The notes under the pieces: generated by a model | Databases searched by the model: none | What the model saw: the letters and a program-made list of their open reading frames with translations, nothing else | What the model was told of the DNA's origin: nothing | Program-made: the position numbers and the translations under genes | Part shown: positions 52,368 to 61,154 of the stretch, in pieces | Layout of the letters: every line of letters begins with the position of its first letter | Numbering within the stretch: position 1 is the first letter of the stretch | Assembly: GCF_001482285.1 (NCBI RefSeq) | Contig: NZ_LOEP01000007.1 | Location: 1 to 64,000, forward strand | Direction of reading: 5' to 3' | Source of the DNA: Haloferax sp. Q22 | Lineage (GTDB): Archaea > Halobacteriota > Halobacteria > Halobacteriales > Haloferacaceae | Length of the DNA stretch: 64,000 nucleotides

Positions 52368-54149
52368 ATGAAGTCACTAGACGTGGCGAGACGACGGTTT
52401 CTCGCTTTACTCGGGGTGGGGGGAGCACTGGTCACTGGTGTCGGGACGGTCGGGGCGACCCAGCCGACACGACTCGAAGATCCGATTCCGGAGCCCATCG
52501 AGGCGGGGCCGCAGACCGTGCGCCTCGAAATGGTGGCATCCGGGCTCACGGCACCGAACTGGGGGACTGCGGTTCCGGGGTGCGACGGCCTCGACAACCG
52601 ACTCGTCCTCACTGACCAGACCGGTATCCTCTGGTCGGTGGACACCGAGACGGGAGAGAAGTCCGTCTTCGCAGACCTGAGCGAGCTGCTCGTCTCGCTC
52701 GGGGTCGGCGGCCCGGAGACGTTCGACGAACGCGGTCTCCTCGGCGTCGCGTTCCACCCGGAGTACGCCACGAACGGCTTCCTGTACACGTACACGTCGG
52801 AACCGGTGGGCGGGAGCGCGGACTTCTCGACGATGCCGGCGGGCGAGTCACCGAACCACCAGAGCGTCGTTCGCGAGTGGCAGGTTCCCGAACCCTGCAA
52901 CCCTGACGCCGTCGTCGACCCGACGACCGCCCGTGAAGTGCTCCACGTCGACGAACCGCAGTTCAATCACAACGCCGGATGCCTGAACTTCGGTCCCGAC
53001 GAGAAGTTGTACATCTCACTCGGAGACGGTGGCGCAGCGGACGACCAAGGGGTCGGACACGTCCCCGGCGGGAACGGACAGGACCCGGGGAACGTCCTCG
53101 GGACAATTCTCCGAATCGACCCCCGTGGCACCGACGCCGCCAACGGCGAGTACGGCGTTCCGGCGGACAACCCGTTCGTCGACCGCGACGGGTTCGTCGA
53201 CGAAATCTACGCGTACGGCTTCCGGAACCCATTCCGGTTCTCCTTCGACGCGCGGACGGGCGAGTTGTACGCCGCCGACGTGGGACAAAACGACGTCGAG
53301 GAGGTCGATATCGTCGTCGCAGGCGGGAACTACGGCTGGCGCGAAAAGGAGGGACCGCTCTGTTTCGACCCGAACGGGGCCGAGCCCGGGTTCGTCTTCG
53401 AGTGCGAGTCAGGGGACGCGCCGGCGGACGTTATCGACCCGGTTGCCGCGTACGACCACGACGAGGGAATCGCCGTCGTCGGCGGGTTCGTCTCCCGTGG
53501 CGACGAACTCCCGGCGCTTCGGGGCCGCTACATCTTCGGCGACTACTTCCATCCCGCCTCGGGAGGCGGCCGCCTCTTCTATCTCGAACGGAACGACCGG
53601 ATTCGGGAGTTCCGGCTCGCCGGGTTGGACGCGCTCGGGTTTGCGGTCCTCGGCTTCGGCCAAGACGCCGGTGGCGACCTCTACGTCCTCGGCAACCAGA
53701 CCGGTGTTCCGTTCGGCGACACCGGGTTCGTCATGCGAATCGCCTCGGCTACCGGAGCGCGACAGTTCCGAGCGCACCTCAGCGGTGACGAAGAAGTGCC
53801 GCCGGTCGAGACGAACGCGCAGGGACAGGCGACCGTCGCGTTCGACGACGACCGAACCGAGTTCGACTACACCCTGCTCGTCGCCAACGTTGACGACGTG
53901 GTGGCGGCACACATCCACTGCGCGCCCGACGGCGTCAACGGGCCGGTTGGGGTGACGCTCTTCGAGGGCGGTCCCGTCTCGCCAGACGGCGTCCTCGCGG
54001 AAGCGACGGTGACCGAACCGGACGCGGACAATGGCTGTGGATGGGAGTCGATAGCCGACGTGTACGACGCCGTCCAGCGCGGCGAGGCGTACGTCAACGT
54101 CCACACCCTCGGAACTCCCTCCGGCGAGATTCGAGGGCAGTTACGGTGA
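52368..54149 (+). CDS. Secreted sugar (PQQ-type) dehydrogenase fused to CHRD domain
   Basis: 593 aa. Twin-arginine signal about 1-31 ('RRRFLALLGVGGAL'). Beta-propeller glucose/sorbosone dehydrogenase about 45-455, with 'RGLLGVAFHPEYATNGFLY', 'HNAGCLNFGPDEKLYISLGD', 'YGFRNPFRFSFD' and 'NYGWREKEGP'. A CHRD domain about 465-593 ('FRAHLSGDEEVPPVETNAQG', 'VAAHIHCAPDGVNGPVGV', 'HTLGTPSGEIRGQL') ends the protein. Export folded by Tat is expected; the electron acceptor is unknown. Confidence 0.9.
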   Translation: MKSLDVARRRFLALLGVGGALVTGVGTVGATQPTRLEDPIPEPIEAGPQTVRLEMVASGLTAPNWGTAVPGCDGLDNRLVLTDQTGILWSVDTETGEKSVFADLSELLVSLGVGGPETFDERGLLGVAFHPEYATNGFLYTYTSEPVGGSADFSTMPAGESPNHQSVVREWQVPEPCNPDAVVDPTTAREVLHVDEPQFNHNAGCLNFGPDEKLYISLGDGGAADDQGVGHVPGGNGQDPGNVLGTILRIDPRGTDAANGEYGVPADNPFVDRDGFVDEIYAYGFRNPFRFSFDARTGELYAADVGQNDVEEVDIVVAGGNYGWREKEGPLCFDPNGAEPGFVFECESGDAPADVIDPVAAYDHDEGIAVVGGFVSRGDELPALRGRYIFGDYFHPASGGGRLFYLERNDRIREFRLAGLDALGFAVLGFGQDAGGDLYVLGNQTGVPFGDTGFVMRIASATGARQFRAHLSGDEEVPPVETNAQGQATVAFDDDRTEFDYTLLVANVDDVVAAHIHCAPDGVNGPVGVTLFEGGPVSPDGVLAEATVTEPDADNGCGWESIADVYDAVQRGEAYVNVHTLGTPSGEIRGQLR

Positions 54150-54180
54150 ACTCCGCAGTGACCTCGCTCCCGTAGCACGC

Positions 54181-54678
54181 TCACGGCTCGATTCGCTCGT
54201 TTTTCGCCGCACCGTCGGAGTCGTAACAGACCAATTCGACGCGGTTGCCCTCCGGGTCTGCGAAGTAGAGCGACCGCCACTCGACCCACTCGTGATACGC
54301 GAAGTCGAGGTCGAGGCCGTGGTCGCGGAGGCGGGCGACTTCGGCGTCGAAGTCGGCGGGCGAGATGCTGAACGCGAGGTGGTCCAGCGTCGTGAACGTC
54401 TGGTCGATGCCCTCGTACTCCGCGTCGTCCGTTCGGTCGAAGAGGGCGAAGACGGCCTCGTGGCCGGCGTGACTCTCGCCGAGACTGAAGAACGTCGCGG
54501 TGTCGAAGTCGCCGACGGGGGCACCGAGACCGACGATGTCGCGGTAGAACGCCCGCATCGTCGGAAGGTCCTCCACGCGGAGCGCGAACTCGCCGAGTGC
54601 ACGGGCGGCACCGGGACCGTTCGGCTGGCCGTCGAGGTCGGGGGTCGGGGAACCGGCCTGCCGCTCAGAGTCTGTCAT
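54181..54678 (-). CDS. VOC (glyoxalase/bleomycin resistance) superfamily protein
   Basis: 165 aa. 'ALRVEDLPTMRAFYRDIVGL', 'DHLAFSISPADFDAEVARL' and 'YFADPEGNRVELVCYD' are the paired beta-alpha-beta blocks with potential metal residues H and E. Hydrophilic N-terminal leader about 1-26. Reaction unknown. Convergent with the sugar dehydrogenase. Confidence 0.88.
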   Translation of the reverse strand: MTDSERQAGSPTPDLDGQPNGPGAARALGEFALRVEDLPTMRAFYRDIVGLGAPVGDFDTATFFSLGESHAGHEAVFALFDRTDDAEYEGIDQTFTTLDHLAFSISPADFDAEVARLRDHGLDLDFAYHEWVEWRSLYFADPEGNRVELVCYDSDGAAKNERIEP

Positions 54679-54759
54679 GGATCCGACTGGGCGGAGAACC
54701 GAGAAAAGCGTTAGTCCGACAGGTTGCCGGTCCGGCGGTCCGCGCCGGACCCGGTGACC

Positions 54760-55743
54760 TCAGTCCTCGGACGGCTCGGGCGCGAGCGCCTCGCGCTCGC
54801 CGAGGGCGTCGATGATGCCGTCGACCGGGCGGTCGGGGTTCGACGCCTGCGCCTCGCGGGTGAGGCCGAGTTGGTAGCGCTCGGGGTCGGCGCTCTCGCG
54901 GAGGCTGGTGCGCCCGCGGTGGACCGAGACGTCGTTGTTGAGGTGGAGCTTCACGGCTTCGAGGAGCGCGTCGGCCTCCAGCGGCTGGCCGCGCTCTTTT
55001 ATCTCGTCGATGGTGGCGTCGTCGGGCACGTCGAAGGCGCGCTGGGTGATGATCGGCCCTTGGTCGAGGTCGGTCGTCACGTAGTGGGCGGTGACGCCGG
55101 CGATGCGGACACCCTCTTCTTTCGCCTGCCGGTAGGCGGCCGCGCCGGGGAACGCCGGGAGCAGCGACGGGTGGATGTTGATGATGCGGTCCTCGTAGCG
55201 GAAGACGACGTTCGGGCCGAGGATGCGCATGTAGCGCGCGAGGACGATGAGGTCGACGTCGTACTGTTCGAGGAGGTCGAGCAGGCGGTCTTCGTTGGCG
55301 GTTCCCTTCTGGTCGCCGATGTCGTGGAAGGGCACGTCGTAATGGCTCGCCAGCGGTTCGAGCGTGTCGTGGTTGCCGATGACGACCGAAATCTCCGCGC
55401 CGAGGTCGTCGTTGGCCCACGCCTCGAACAGCGCTTCGAGACAGTGGGACTCCTTCGTGACGAGGACGGCGATTTCGCGGGTCTCGCGGTCCGAGGGGAA
55501 CCGGACCTGCACGTCGACGCCGAGGTCGTCGCCGAGGTCGGACAGCGCCGCCCGAAGCTCGTCGCGGGAGCAGGTCATCTCCGAGGTGTCGGCGTGGAGG
55601 GTCATCCGGAAGATTCCCTCGCGGACCGCCTGGTCTAAGTCCTCGACGTTGATTCCGCGCTCGAACAGCAGGGTGGTCACGTTCGCGATGAGTCCGGTCT
55701 TGTCTCCTCCGATGACCGTGATTTCGGTGAGTTCGCGAGTCAT
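54760..55743 (-). CDS. purU: Formyltetrahydrofolate deformylase
   Basis: 327 aa. Releases formate from 10-formyl-THF. N-terminal ACT domain about 1-80 ('ITVIGGDKTGLIANVTTLLF'), then a formyltransferase fold with 'YMRILGPNVVFRYEDRIINI', 'HPSLLPAFPGAAAYRQA', 'GVTAHYVTTDLDQGPII' (catalytic N/H/D type). A C-terminal extension (about 255-327) goes beyond the usual length near 280. ATG at 55743. Alone, but purine genes lie 1.9 kb away. Confidence 0.87.
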   Translation of the reverse strand: MTRELTEITVIGGDKTGLIANVTTLLFERGINVEDLDQAVREGIFRMTLHADTSEMTCSRDELRAALSDLGDDLGVDVQVRFPSDRETREIAVLVTKESHCLEALFEAWANDDLGAEISVVIGNHDTLEPLASHYDVPFHDIGDQKGTANEDRLLDLLEQYDVDLIVLARYMRILGPNVVFRYEDRIINIHPSLLPAFPGAAAYRQAKEEGVRIAGVTAHYVTTDLDQGPIITQRAFDVPDDATIDEIKERGQPLEADALLEAVKLHLNNDVSVHRGRTSLRESADPERYQLGLTREAQASNPDRPVDGIIDALGEREALAPEPSED

Positions 55744-55889
55744 ACCGTCACCTCCAGCTGTTCGAAGCTGAACATACACCGTCCTGCGTCGGCGAACGGT
55801 AAACCGCTGTCGTTCTCCGCAAGCGAATCCCTCGGGAACGACCGTGAATCACCCGCGAAAAGGAAAAGCCGACGTGAACGCGAGGCCGC

Positions 55890-57311
55890 CTACACCAGCG
55901 GCAGTATCGACGAGACGACGAGGACGACGACGAGACCGGTCACGGAGATAATCGTCGTCAGCGCGGTCCACGTCTTCAGCGTCTCCATCTGCGTGAGGCC
56001 GCCGATTTCCTTGACGAGCCAGAAGCCGGAGTCGTTGTACCACGAGCAGATGTTGCCGCCCGCGCCGATGACCATCACCAGATACGCGGTGTGGACCGGA
56101 AGCTGACCGGTGAGCGGGGCCATGATGCCGGCGGCCGTGAGCATCGCTGCGGTCGCGGAGCCCTGCGCGATGCGGACGATGGCGGCGATGAGCCACGCGG
56201 TCACGAGAAGCGGGATGCCGAAGCCTTCGAGGCCGTTTGCGAGGTACGAGCCGATTCCGGAGGCTGCGAGGAGCGCGCCGAACGCGCCGCCCATCGCGGT
56301 GATGGCGGCGATGTTGCCGCCGCTTTTCAGCGCCTCGGTGAGTTCGTCCTCCCAGTCGGACCGCGAGAGGTCGGACCAGCGGTAGTACGTGTAAGCCGCG
56401 GCGAGCGCGGCGACGGTCAGCGCGACGTTCTTGTCGCCGATGAACGCGACGAACGGTCGGTTGTCCACGATGAACGAGACGAGCGGCTGGAACGGTTCGG
56501 CCACCGTCACGCCTTCGAGGGCGTTGACGACGGTGAGCGAGCCGACGAGTGCCACGGCGATGACGATGGGCGCGGTGGCTTCGAGGAAGTTCGGCAGGGA
56601 CGACACGTCACGCTGGGCGCGCTCCTGCAGTTCCTCCGTGGTCGTCCCCATCGCGTCGCGGAGGGGGATGTCGAGATGGCGGTTAATCCAGCGGCCGTAG
56701 ACGAGGCCGCCCATAGTGGCCGATGGGACGGCGACGGTGACGCCGATGAGCATCGTGGTGCCGATGTCGGCCCCGATTTCGCTGGCGACCGCGAGCGGGC
56801 CGGGCGTCGGCGGGATGAACACGTGAGCCGTCGCCGCGCCGGCCCCGACGACGACGAGGTAGAGCGCGTAGTTGTCGCCCATCCGCGCCCGCATCGACCG
56901 CGCGAGGGGAGCCATGAGGTAGAACACGCTGTCGAAGAACACGGGGATGGCGAGCACCGTACTGCTTCCCCACAGCGCGATGTCGCTGTTTTCTCTCCCG
57001 ACGAGCGACTGGAAGGAGCGGACGATGCGCTGAGCGGAGCCGCTTTCGAGCATCGACTTCCCGATGATGGCGGCCATCAGGATGGGAATCCCGATGCCGG
57101 CCATCCCGTTGCCGAACGCCGTGGCCGTCCGCGTCGCCGCGTCGGCGAGCGCGAAGTCGGGGACGAACGCCGCGTTGACGAGGCCGACTGCGAACGCGGC
57201 TATCGCCAACCCGACGAACGCAGGGAGGTCTAACACGACCAGTAACAACACGACCAACGCGAGTCCGACGGCGAACGTCAAGAGCGGACTCTGTGCGAAC
57301 TCGATTGCCAT
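55890..57311 (-). CDS. GntP-family gluconate/2-keto acid permease
   Basis: 473 aa, about 12-14 membrane segments. 'GIGIPILMAAIIGKSMLESG', 'VVGAGAATAHVFIPPTPGPL' and 'SATAAMLTAAGIMAPLTG' are GntP signatures. H+ symport of gluconate, related sugar acids or D-glycerate. The start at 57311 follows a TATA-like CATAAAAATT near -30. Cytoplasmic loop about 200-250. No sugar acid catabolic genes adjacent. Confidence 0.9.
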   Translation of the reverse strand: MAIEFAQSPLLTFAVGLALVVLLLVVLDLPAFVGLAIAAFAVGLVNAAFVPDFALADAATRTATAFGNGMAGIGIPILMAAIIGKSMLESGSAQRIVRSFQSLVGRENSDIALWGSSTVLAIPVFFDSVFYLMAPLARSMRARMGDNYALYLVVVGAGAATAHVFIPPTPGPLAVASEIGADIGTTMLIGVTVAVPSATMGGLVYGRWINRHLDIPLRDAMGTTTEELQERAQRDVSSLPNFLEATAPIVIAVALVGSLTVVNALEGVTVAEPFQPLVSFIVDNRPFVAFIGDKNVALTVAALAAAYTYYRWSDLSRSDWEDELTEALKSGGNIAAITAMGGAFGALLAASGIGSYLANGLEGFGIPLLVTAWLIAAIVRIAQGSATAAMLTAAGIMAPLTGQLPVHTAYLVMVIGAGGNICSWYNDSGFWLVKEIGGLTQMETLKTWTALTTIISVTGLVVVLVVSSILPLV

Positions 57312-57337
57312 GCGTGGGATAGCGTCTTCATCGGGGG

Positions 57338-57347
57338 CATAAAAATT
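57338..57347 (-). promoter_or_regulatory. AT-rich TATA region of the GntP permease
   Basis: Reading minus, AATTTTTATG lies about 27-36 bases before the ATG at 57311. It is the edge of an unusually AT-rich stretch, about 57338-57420, in otherwise GC-rich DNA. That stretch separates the permease from the purS promoter region. Confidence 0.55.
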
Positions 57348-57527
57348 ATTATCATATATCATGTATGTAATTGTCTTTTATATAATTATATAAAATAATA
57401 AATGATTGAGACGCGTAATCAAAAGAGTTGTTGAGACGCGTCCGCGGCGCGCCGTCAGCTAGTGAGAACTGTCGCGTCCACGACGTAGCGTGGTCTCTGC
57501 CGGTGTCGTCGCCGGTTCGGAAAACAG

Positions 57528-57543
57528 TACACACATTCGTGTA
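57528..57543. promoter_or_regulatory. Inverted repeat TACAC-N6-GTGTA upstream of purS
   Basis: Perfect 5-bp arms with a 6-base spacer, followed by GTATATC. It lies 53 bases before the purS ATG and just upstream of a second T-rich box (CGTTTTTG, 57563-57570) at the -27 position. Likely an operator for purSQ, by position only. Confidence 0.45.
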
Positions 57544-57595
57544 TATCAAACACGACCCAAAACCGTTTTTGCACATCACCACGCATCGCCACCTG

Positions 57596-57847
57596 ATGAC
57601 CACCTACACCGCGACGGTGACGGTGCGCCTCAAGCGTGGCGTGCTCGACCCCGAGGCGGAGACCACGAAGCGCGCGCTGGAACGACTCGGGTTCGAACTC
57701 GACGCGTTGCGCTTTACCGAACGGTACGAAGTCGACCTCGACGCGGCCGACGCCGACGAGGCCGAGGCCCGCGCCGACGAGATGGCAGAACGCTTGCTGG
57801 CGAACCCGACCATCCACGACTACGAGGTCGCGGTCGCCGAGGCCTGA
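57596..57847 (+). CDS. purS: FGAM synthetase subunit PurS
   Basis: 83 aa. Small dimeric subunit bridging PurL and PurQ. 'TATVTVRLKRGVLDPEAETT' and 'GFELDALRFTERYEVDL' are PurS blocks. The CGTTTTT box about 27 bases upstream suggests a leaderless start at 57596. purQ starts one base after its stop. Confidence 0.94.
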   Translation: MTTYTATVTVRLKRGVLDPEAETTKRALERLGFELDALRFTERYEVDLDAADADEAEARADEMAERLLANPTIHDYEVAVAEA

Positions 57848-57848
57848 G

Positions 57849-58523
57849 ATGATCGCAGTCGTGCAGTTCGGCGGCTCGAACTGCGACCGCGACGCCGTGC
57901 GCGCGCTCTCCGACCTCGGCTTCGAGGCAGAGCGCGTCTGGCACGAAGACCCGCTCCCCGAGGAGACGACGGGCATCGTCCTCCCCGGCGGCTTCTCGTA
58001 CGGCGACTACCTGCGCGGCGGCGCGATGGCCGCCCGCTCGCCCATCATGAAGTCGGTCCGCGAGGCGGCCGAAGACGGCGTCCCCGTCCTCGGCGTCTGC
58101 AACGGCGCGCAGATCGGCTGCGAGTCCGGACTCACTCCCGGCGCGTTCACGACGAACGCGAGCGCCCGCTTCCAGTGCGAACACGTCTACCTCCGCGTCG
58201 AGAACGCCGACACGCGCTGGACCGCGGCGTACGAGGAAGGCGAGGTCATCGAACTCCCCATCGCCCACGGCGAGGGTCGCTTCGAACTCGACGCCGAGCG
58301 CTACGAGGAGCTCGAAGCCGACGACCGAATTCTGTTCCGCTACTGCGACGAGGACGGCAACGTCACCGACGAGGCGAACCCCAACGGCTCGCTCGGGAAC
58401 GTCGCGGGCGTCCTCGGCGACAGCGAGTCCGTGGCGGTGCTGATGCCGCACCCTGAGCGGGCGTCGCTGCCGCAACTCGGCAACACCGACGGTCGGGGCG
58501 TGCTGGCGGGCTTCGAGGGATAG
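57849..58523 (+). CDS. purQ: FGAM synthetase glutaminase subunit PurQ
   Basis: 224 aa, class I glutamine amidotransferase. Supplies NH3 to FGAR. 'AVVQFGGSNCDRDA' N-terminus, 'IVLPGGFSYGDYLRGGAM', nucleophile Cys in 'GVCNGAQIG', and His-x-Glu in 'MPHPERAS'. In operon with purS (stop TGA, then ATG one base later). purL is not in the window. Confidence 0.95.
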   Translation: MIAVVQFGGSNCDRDAVRALSDLGFEAERVWHEDPLPEETTGIVLPGGFSYGDYLRGGAMAARSPIMKSVREAAEDGVPVLGVCNGAQIGCESGLTPGAFTTNASARFQCEHVYLRVENADTRWTAAYEEGEVIELPIAHGEGRFELDAERYEELEADDRILFRYCDEDGNVTDEANPNGSLGNVAGVLGDSESVAVLMPHPERASLPQLGNTDGRGVLAGFEG

Positions 58524-58641
58524 GTGTATAAAAAAGACCGTCCGCCGCGGTGGCGGGCGGCACGGGGTCGGTTGGCGAACGTAGCGGCGTACACGATGAG
58601 CGATGTTGGAGTGTCGAGGTTTCCGACCCGCGTACCGCGTG

Positions 58642-58758
58642 CTATGGGGCGAGAGCGCAGGGAGCGTCCGTGGCGATCCACGCCTCGGCGTTCTCCTCTT
58701 CGCGAATCTCGAACCACCCATCCGCGTAGTAGACGGTCTTGTACGTGTGTTTCGTCAT
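58642..58758 (-). CDS. DUF7331-like micro-protein (38 aa)
   Basis: Begins MTKHTYKTVYYADGWFEI and continues 'REEENAEAWIATDAPCAL'. The pattern of a small Tyr/Trp beta-hairpin with 'YYADGWFEI' and 'WIATD' matches a short haloarchaeal family I recall as DUF7331. Codons are G/C-ending. Function unknown. Convergent with purQ. Confidence 0.7.
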   Translation of the reverse strand: MTKHTYKTVYYADGWFEIREEENAEAWIATDAPCALAP

Positions 58759-59020
58759 GATGGCGGGCGGCTCGGATGGACACGTCCGAACCACCGAATA
58801 TGACAACGACTCACACCCTCTTTGATACGAATAGCCTATCCAACCGTTAGGATCCTGTTACTTTCGGATAGCACCCCCTAACGCGGCCGAATCGAAGAAA
58901 ACGAGCTGAGATACTGGACGAACGGTCGGAGTTGCCGGCGGGCGACGGTCCGGTCCGAGACGAGGGTCGTTCGCCCGCGCGAGCGACGTGAACCCGGGTG
59001 GTGCGACGGAACGCGCCGGC

Positions 59021-60103
59021 CTACTTGACCAGCGGCATGTTGTAGCTCGTCTCGTTGTCGAGGACGAACTCCCACGTCGCCTCGCAGTCGCAGGACACCT
59101 GGTCGAAGACGCTCGGGTCCTGCCGCAGGTTGAAGTCCTTGACCGCCTTGAACACGAGTTCGTCGCAGTCGCCGCAGTTGTGCGCGCCGCGCTCTTGGCC
59201 GCCGCCGACGGGGTCGGAGACGACGATGGCGTCCACGTCGGCCGTCTCGCGGAGCGCGTCGGCGACCGACCAGAGCCACGGCGGGCGGTAGCCGCCGTTG
59301 AAGAACAGTTCGTCGACCATCGTGTAGCGCTGGACGTTCGTCGGGTTCATCGAGACGGTGTGGCAGTTGTCGACCGCCGCACACCGGCGGATGGACGACT
59401 TCATGTCGTCGAGCGCCTCGGGTTCCGAGAGGAACGGCGGCTTCATCAGGAGGTACGCCTTGACGCCGCCGCCGGCCGCGGCGGCCTCCTCGCAGGCGTC
59501 CTCGAAGTCCGCGAAGTCGAAGTACTTGTTCACGCAGTCGTGGCGGACGCGGTCGGTGGCGGTTTCGAGGCCGATTGCCACGTCGGTTTCGAGGCCGCGA
59601 TCGGTGAAGTCCGCGAGTTTCTCGCGCGTGACGAAGTCCGGCAGCGACTCGACGACCATGCGCTCACGGTCGGCGAACGTCTCGGCGATGGCGTCGCGGG
59701 TCTCGGCGGGCACCTCGCGCTCGTCGAGGAACGAGCCGGAGGTGTAAATCTTGATGAGACCGGCCTGCTCGCCGTCGTCCATCTCCTCGGCCTCGTGGTC
59801 GAGACAGACCTGGATCTGGTCCATCAGCGCCTCGTGGGCGACGGTGCCGCCTTCGACGGACTCGGCGACGTAGCCGCACATGGTACAGCCGCCGGCGCGC
59901 GCCCACCGGCAGCCGCCGGTGTTGAGAATAATCGTCAGCGAGTCGTAGACGCCGTCGGGCGTGTTGTCCTCGTCGATCCACACCCGGGTGGGCTCGTGGG
60001 GGTCGTAGGTCTTCTGCTTCCGCGAACGGATGTCGCGCATCACCTTGTTGTGCGCGTCCATCCCGCGTCCCCGCTCGTAGACCTCGGGGCTCGGCTTACT
60101 CAT
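59021..60103 (-). CDS. raSEA: RaSEA, archaeosine synthase radical SAM subunit
   Basis: 360 aa. Converts the lysine adduct on tRNA position 15 (made by ArcS) to archaeosine. Noncanonical cluster motif C65-x7-C73-x2-C76 ('CRWARAGGCTMC') and 'CGYVAESVEGGTVAHEALM'. 'VSMNPTNVQRYTMVDELFF' and 'VSDPVGGGQERGAHNCGDCD' are family-specific; the latter plus 'VSCDCEATW' hold extra Cys. Start at 60103; longer frame is Arg-rich. ArcS is not in the window. Confidence 0.9.
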   Translation of the reverse strand: MSKPSPEVYERGRGMDAHNKVMRDIRSRKQKTYDPHEPTRVWIDEDNTPDGVYDSLTIILNTGGCRWARAGGCTMCGYVAESVEGGTVAHEALMDQIQVCLDHEAEEMDDGEQAGLIKIYTSGSFLDEREVPAETRDAIAETFADRERMVVESLPDFVTREKLADFTDRGLETDVAIGLETATDRVRHDCVNKYFDFADFEDACEEAAAAGGGVKAYLLMKPPFLSEPEALDDMKSSIRRCAAVDNCHTVSMNPTNVQRYTMVDELFFNGGYRPPWLWSVADALRETADVDAIVVSDPVGGGQERGAHNCGDCDELVFKAVKDFNLRQDPSVFDQVSCDCEATWEFVLDNETSYNMPLVK

Positions 60104-60188
60104 TGGATACCCGTATCGGACGGGCGCGTAAAGCGGCTTCGTCTGGCTTCGTCTGGCTTCGGCGGCGGGCGGCGGCGGCCGCCGACCC

Positions 60189-61019
60189 TCACATGTTCCG
60201 CGAGATGTAGCGGTCGATGTCGGCGACGAGCGACGGGCGGAACGTCCAGTAGCCCTCCCAGCGCTTCGGTTCGGTCTCAAGCGCGAGGAGAGCGACGGGT
60301 TGGCCCGGCGTCGCGCCGTCGAGGTCTCCCGCGTCACCCCCATCGGTCGCGGGGTCCCTCCCGACAGAGCCGTCGTCCGGCGGCGTGTAGACGACGAACC
60401 ACGAGTCGTAGAAGTCCTCGGTGTAGCCGCCGTGGGTCAGGAGGTCGGAGTTAGACGGCGGGGTCCAGTCGGGAATCCCGTAAATGTGGGTCTGTACGTC
60501 GGTCGACGCGACCTTCTGGTAGACCGCTCGCGTCCCGCGCTCGTCTTCGATGCGGGAGAGCCGCTGGAACGACGACCGGAGCCGGCCGTTGCGGGCGCGC
60601 CACGCGTGCCGCTCGATGTATCGCGAAATCGCCACAAGCAGCAGTTTCTCCTTGTCGGACTCGGGATAGCCGCGGAGGGAAAACGGCACGTCGTCGAGTC
60701 GCGTGAGCACCGACGGGAGTTCGAACTCGTCGAGCTTCGTCTGGCCCGTCTTGTAGAGGTCCGAGTTCACGAGGAGGACGGTGTTCATCACCTCCTCCAG
60801 CGGCGAGGTCGCGACGACCTCCTGTCCCTCGGGCGTCTGCTCGGTGAGCACGACCACGTCGTCGCCGTGCGCGTCGTCCGACAGTTCGTCGACATCGACC
60901 GGCTGGTCGGCGAACGTGGTTTCGAGCATCCGCTGGACGGGGTCGGGAGCCGAGCGATTGACCACCGAAAGCGACTGACTCGCGGCGTCAATCGCGCCGA
61001 GAAAACTGTCGAGTCCCAT
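60189..61019 (-). CDS. DICT-type sensory domain protein
   Basis: 276 aa, soluble. 'MGLDSFLGAIDAASQSLSVV' and 'VLLVNSDLYKTGQTKLDEFE' and 'LLLVAISRYIERHAWRARNG' resemble haloarchaeal DICT sensory domains found in signalling proteins. No output domain (GGDEF, kinase, HTH) is attached. 85 bases before RaSEA on the same strand. The ATG at 61019 is used; a GTG frame upstream adds few residues. Confidence 0.72.
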   Translation of the reverse strand: MGLDSFLGAIDAASQSLSVVNRSAPDPVQRMLETTFADQPVDVDELSDDAHGDDVVVLTEQTPEGQEVVATSPLEEVMNTVLLVNSDLYKTGQTKLDEFELPSVLTRLDDVPFSLRGYPESDKEKLLLVAISRYIERHAWRARNGRLRSSFQRLSRIEDERGTRAVYQKVASTDVQTHIYGIPDWTPPSNSDLLTHGGYTEDFYDSWFVVYTPPDDGSVGRDPATDGGDAGDLDGATPGQPVALLALETEPKRWEGYWTFRPSLVADIDRYISRNM

Positions 61020-61154
61020 CTGGTTCGTGGAAACGACTGACCCCCGACGAAATAGCTGTTTTGGAGGTCGGAGCCGCGACCGGCAGCGGCGACGACGGTC
61101 GAACGCGGCACCGCAGCGACAGACGTTCATATGCGTCGCCCCCGTAGGTGGCCC

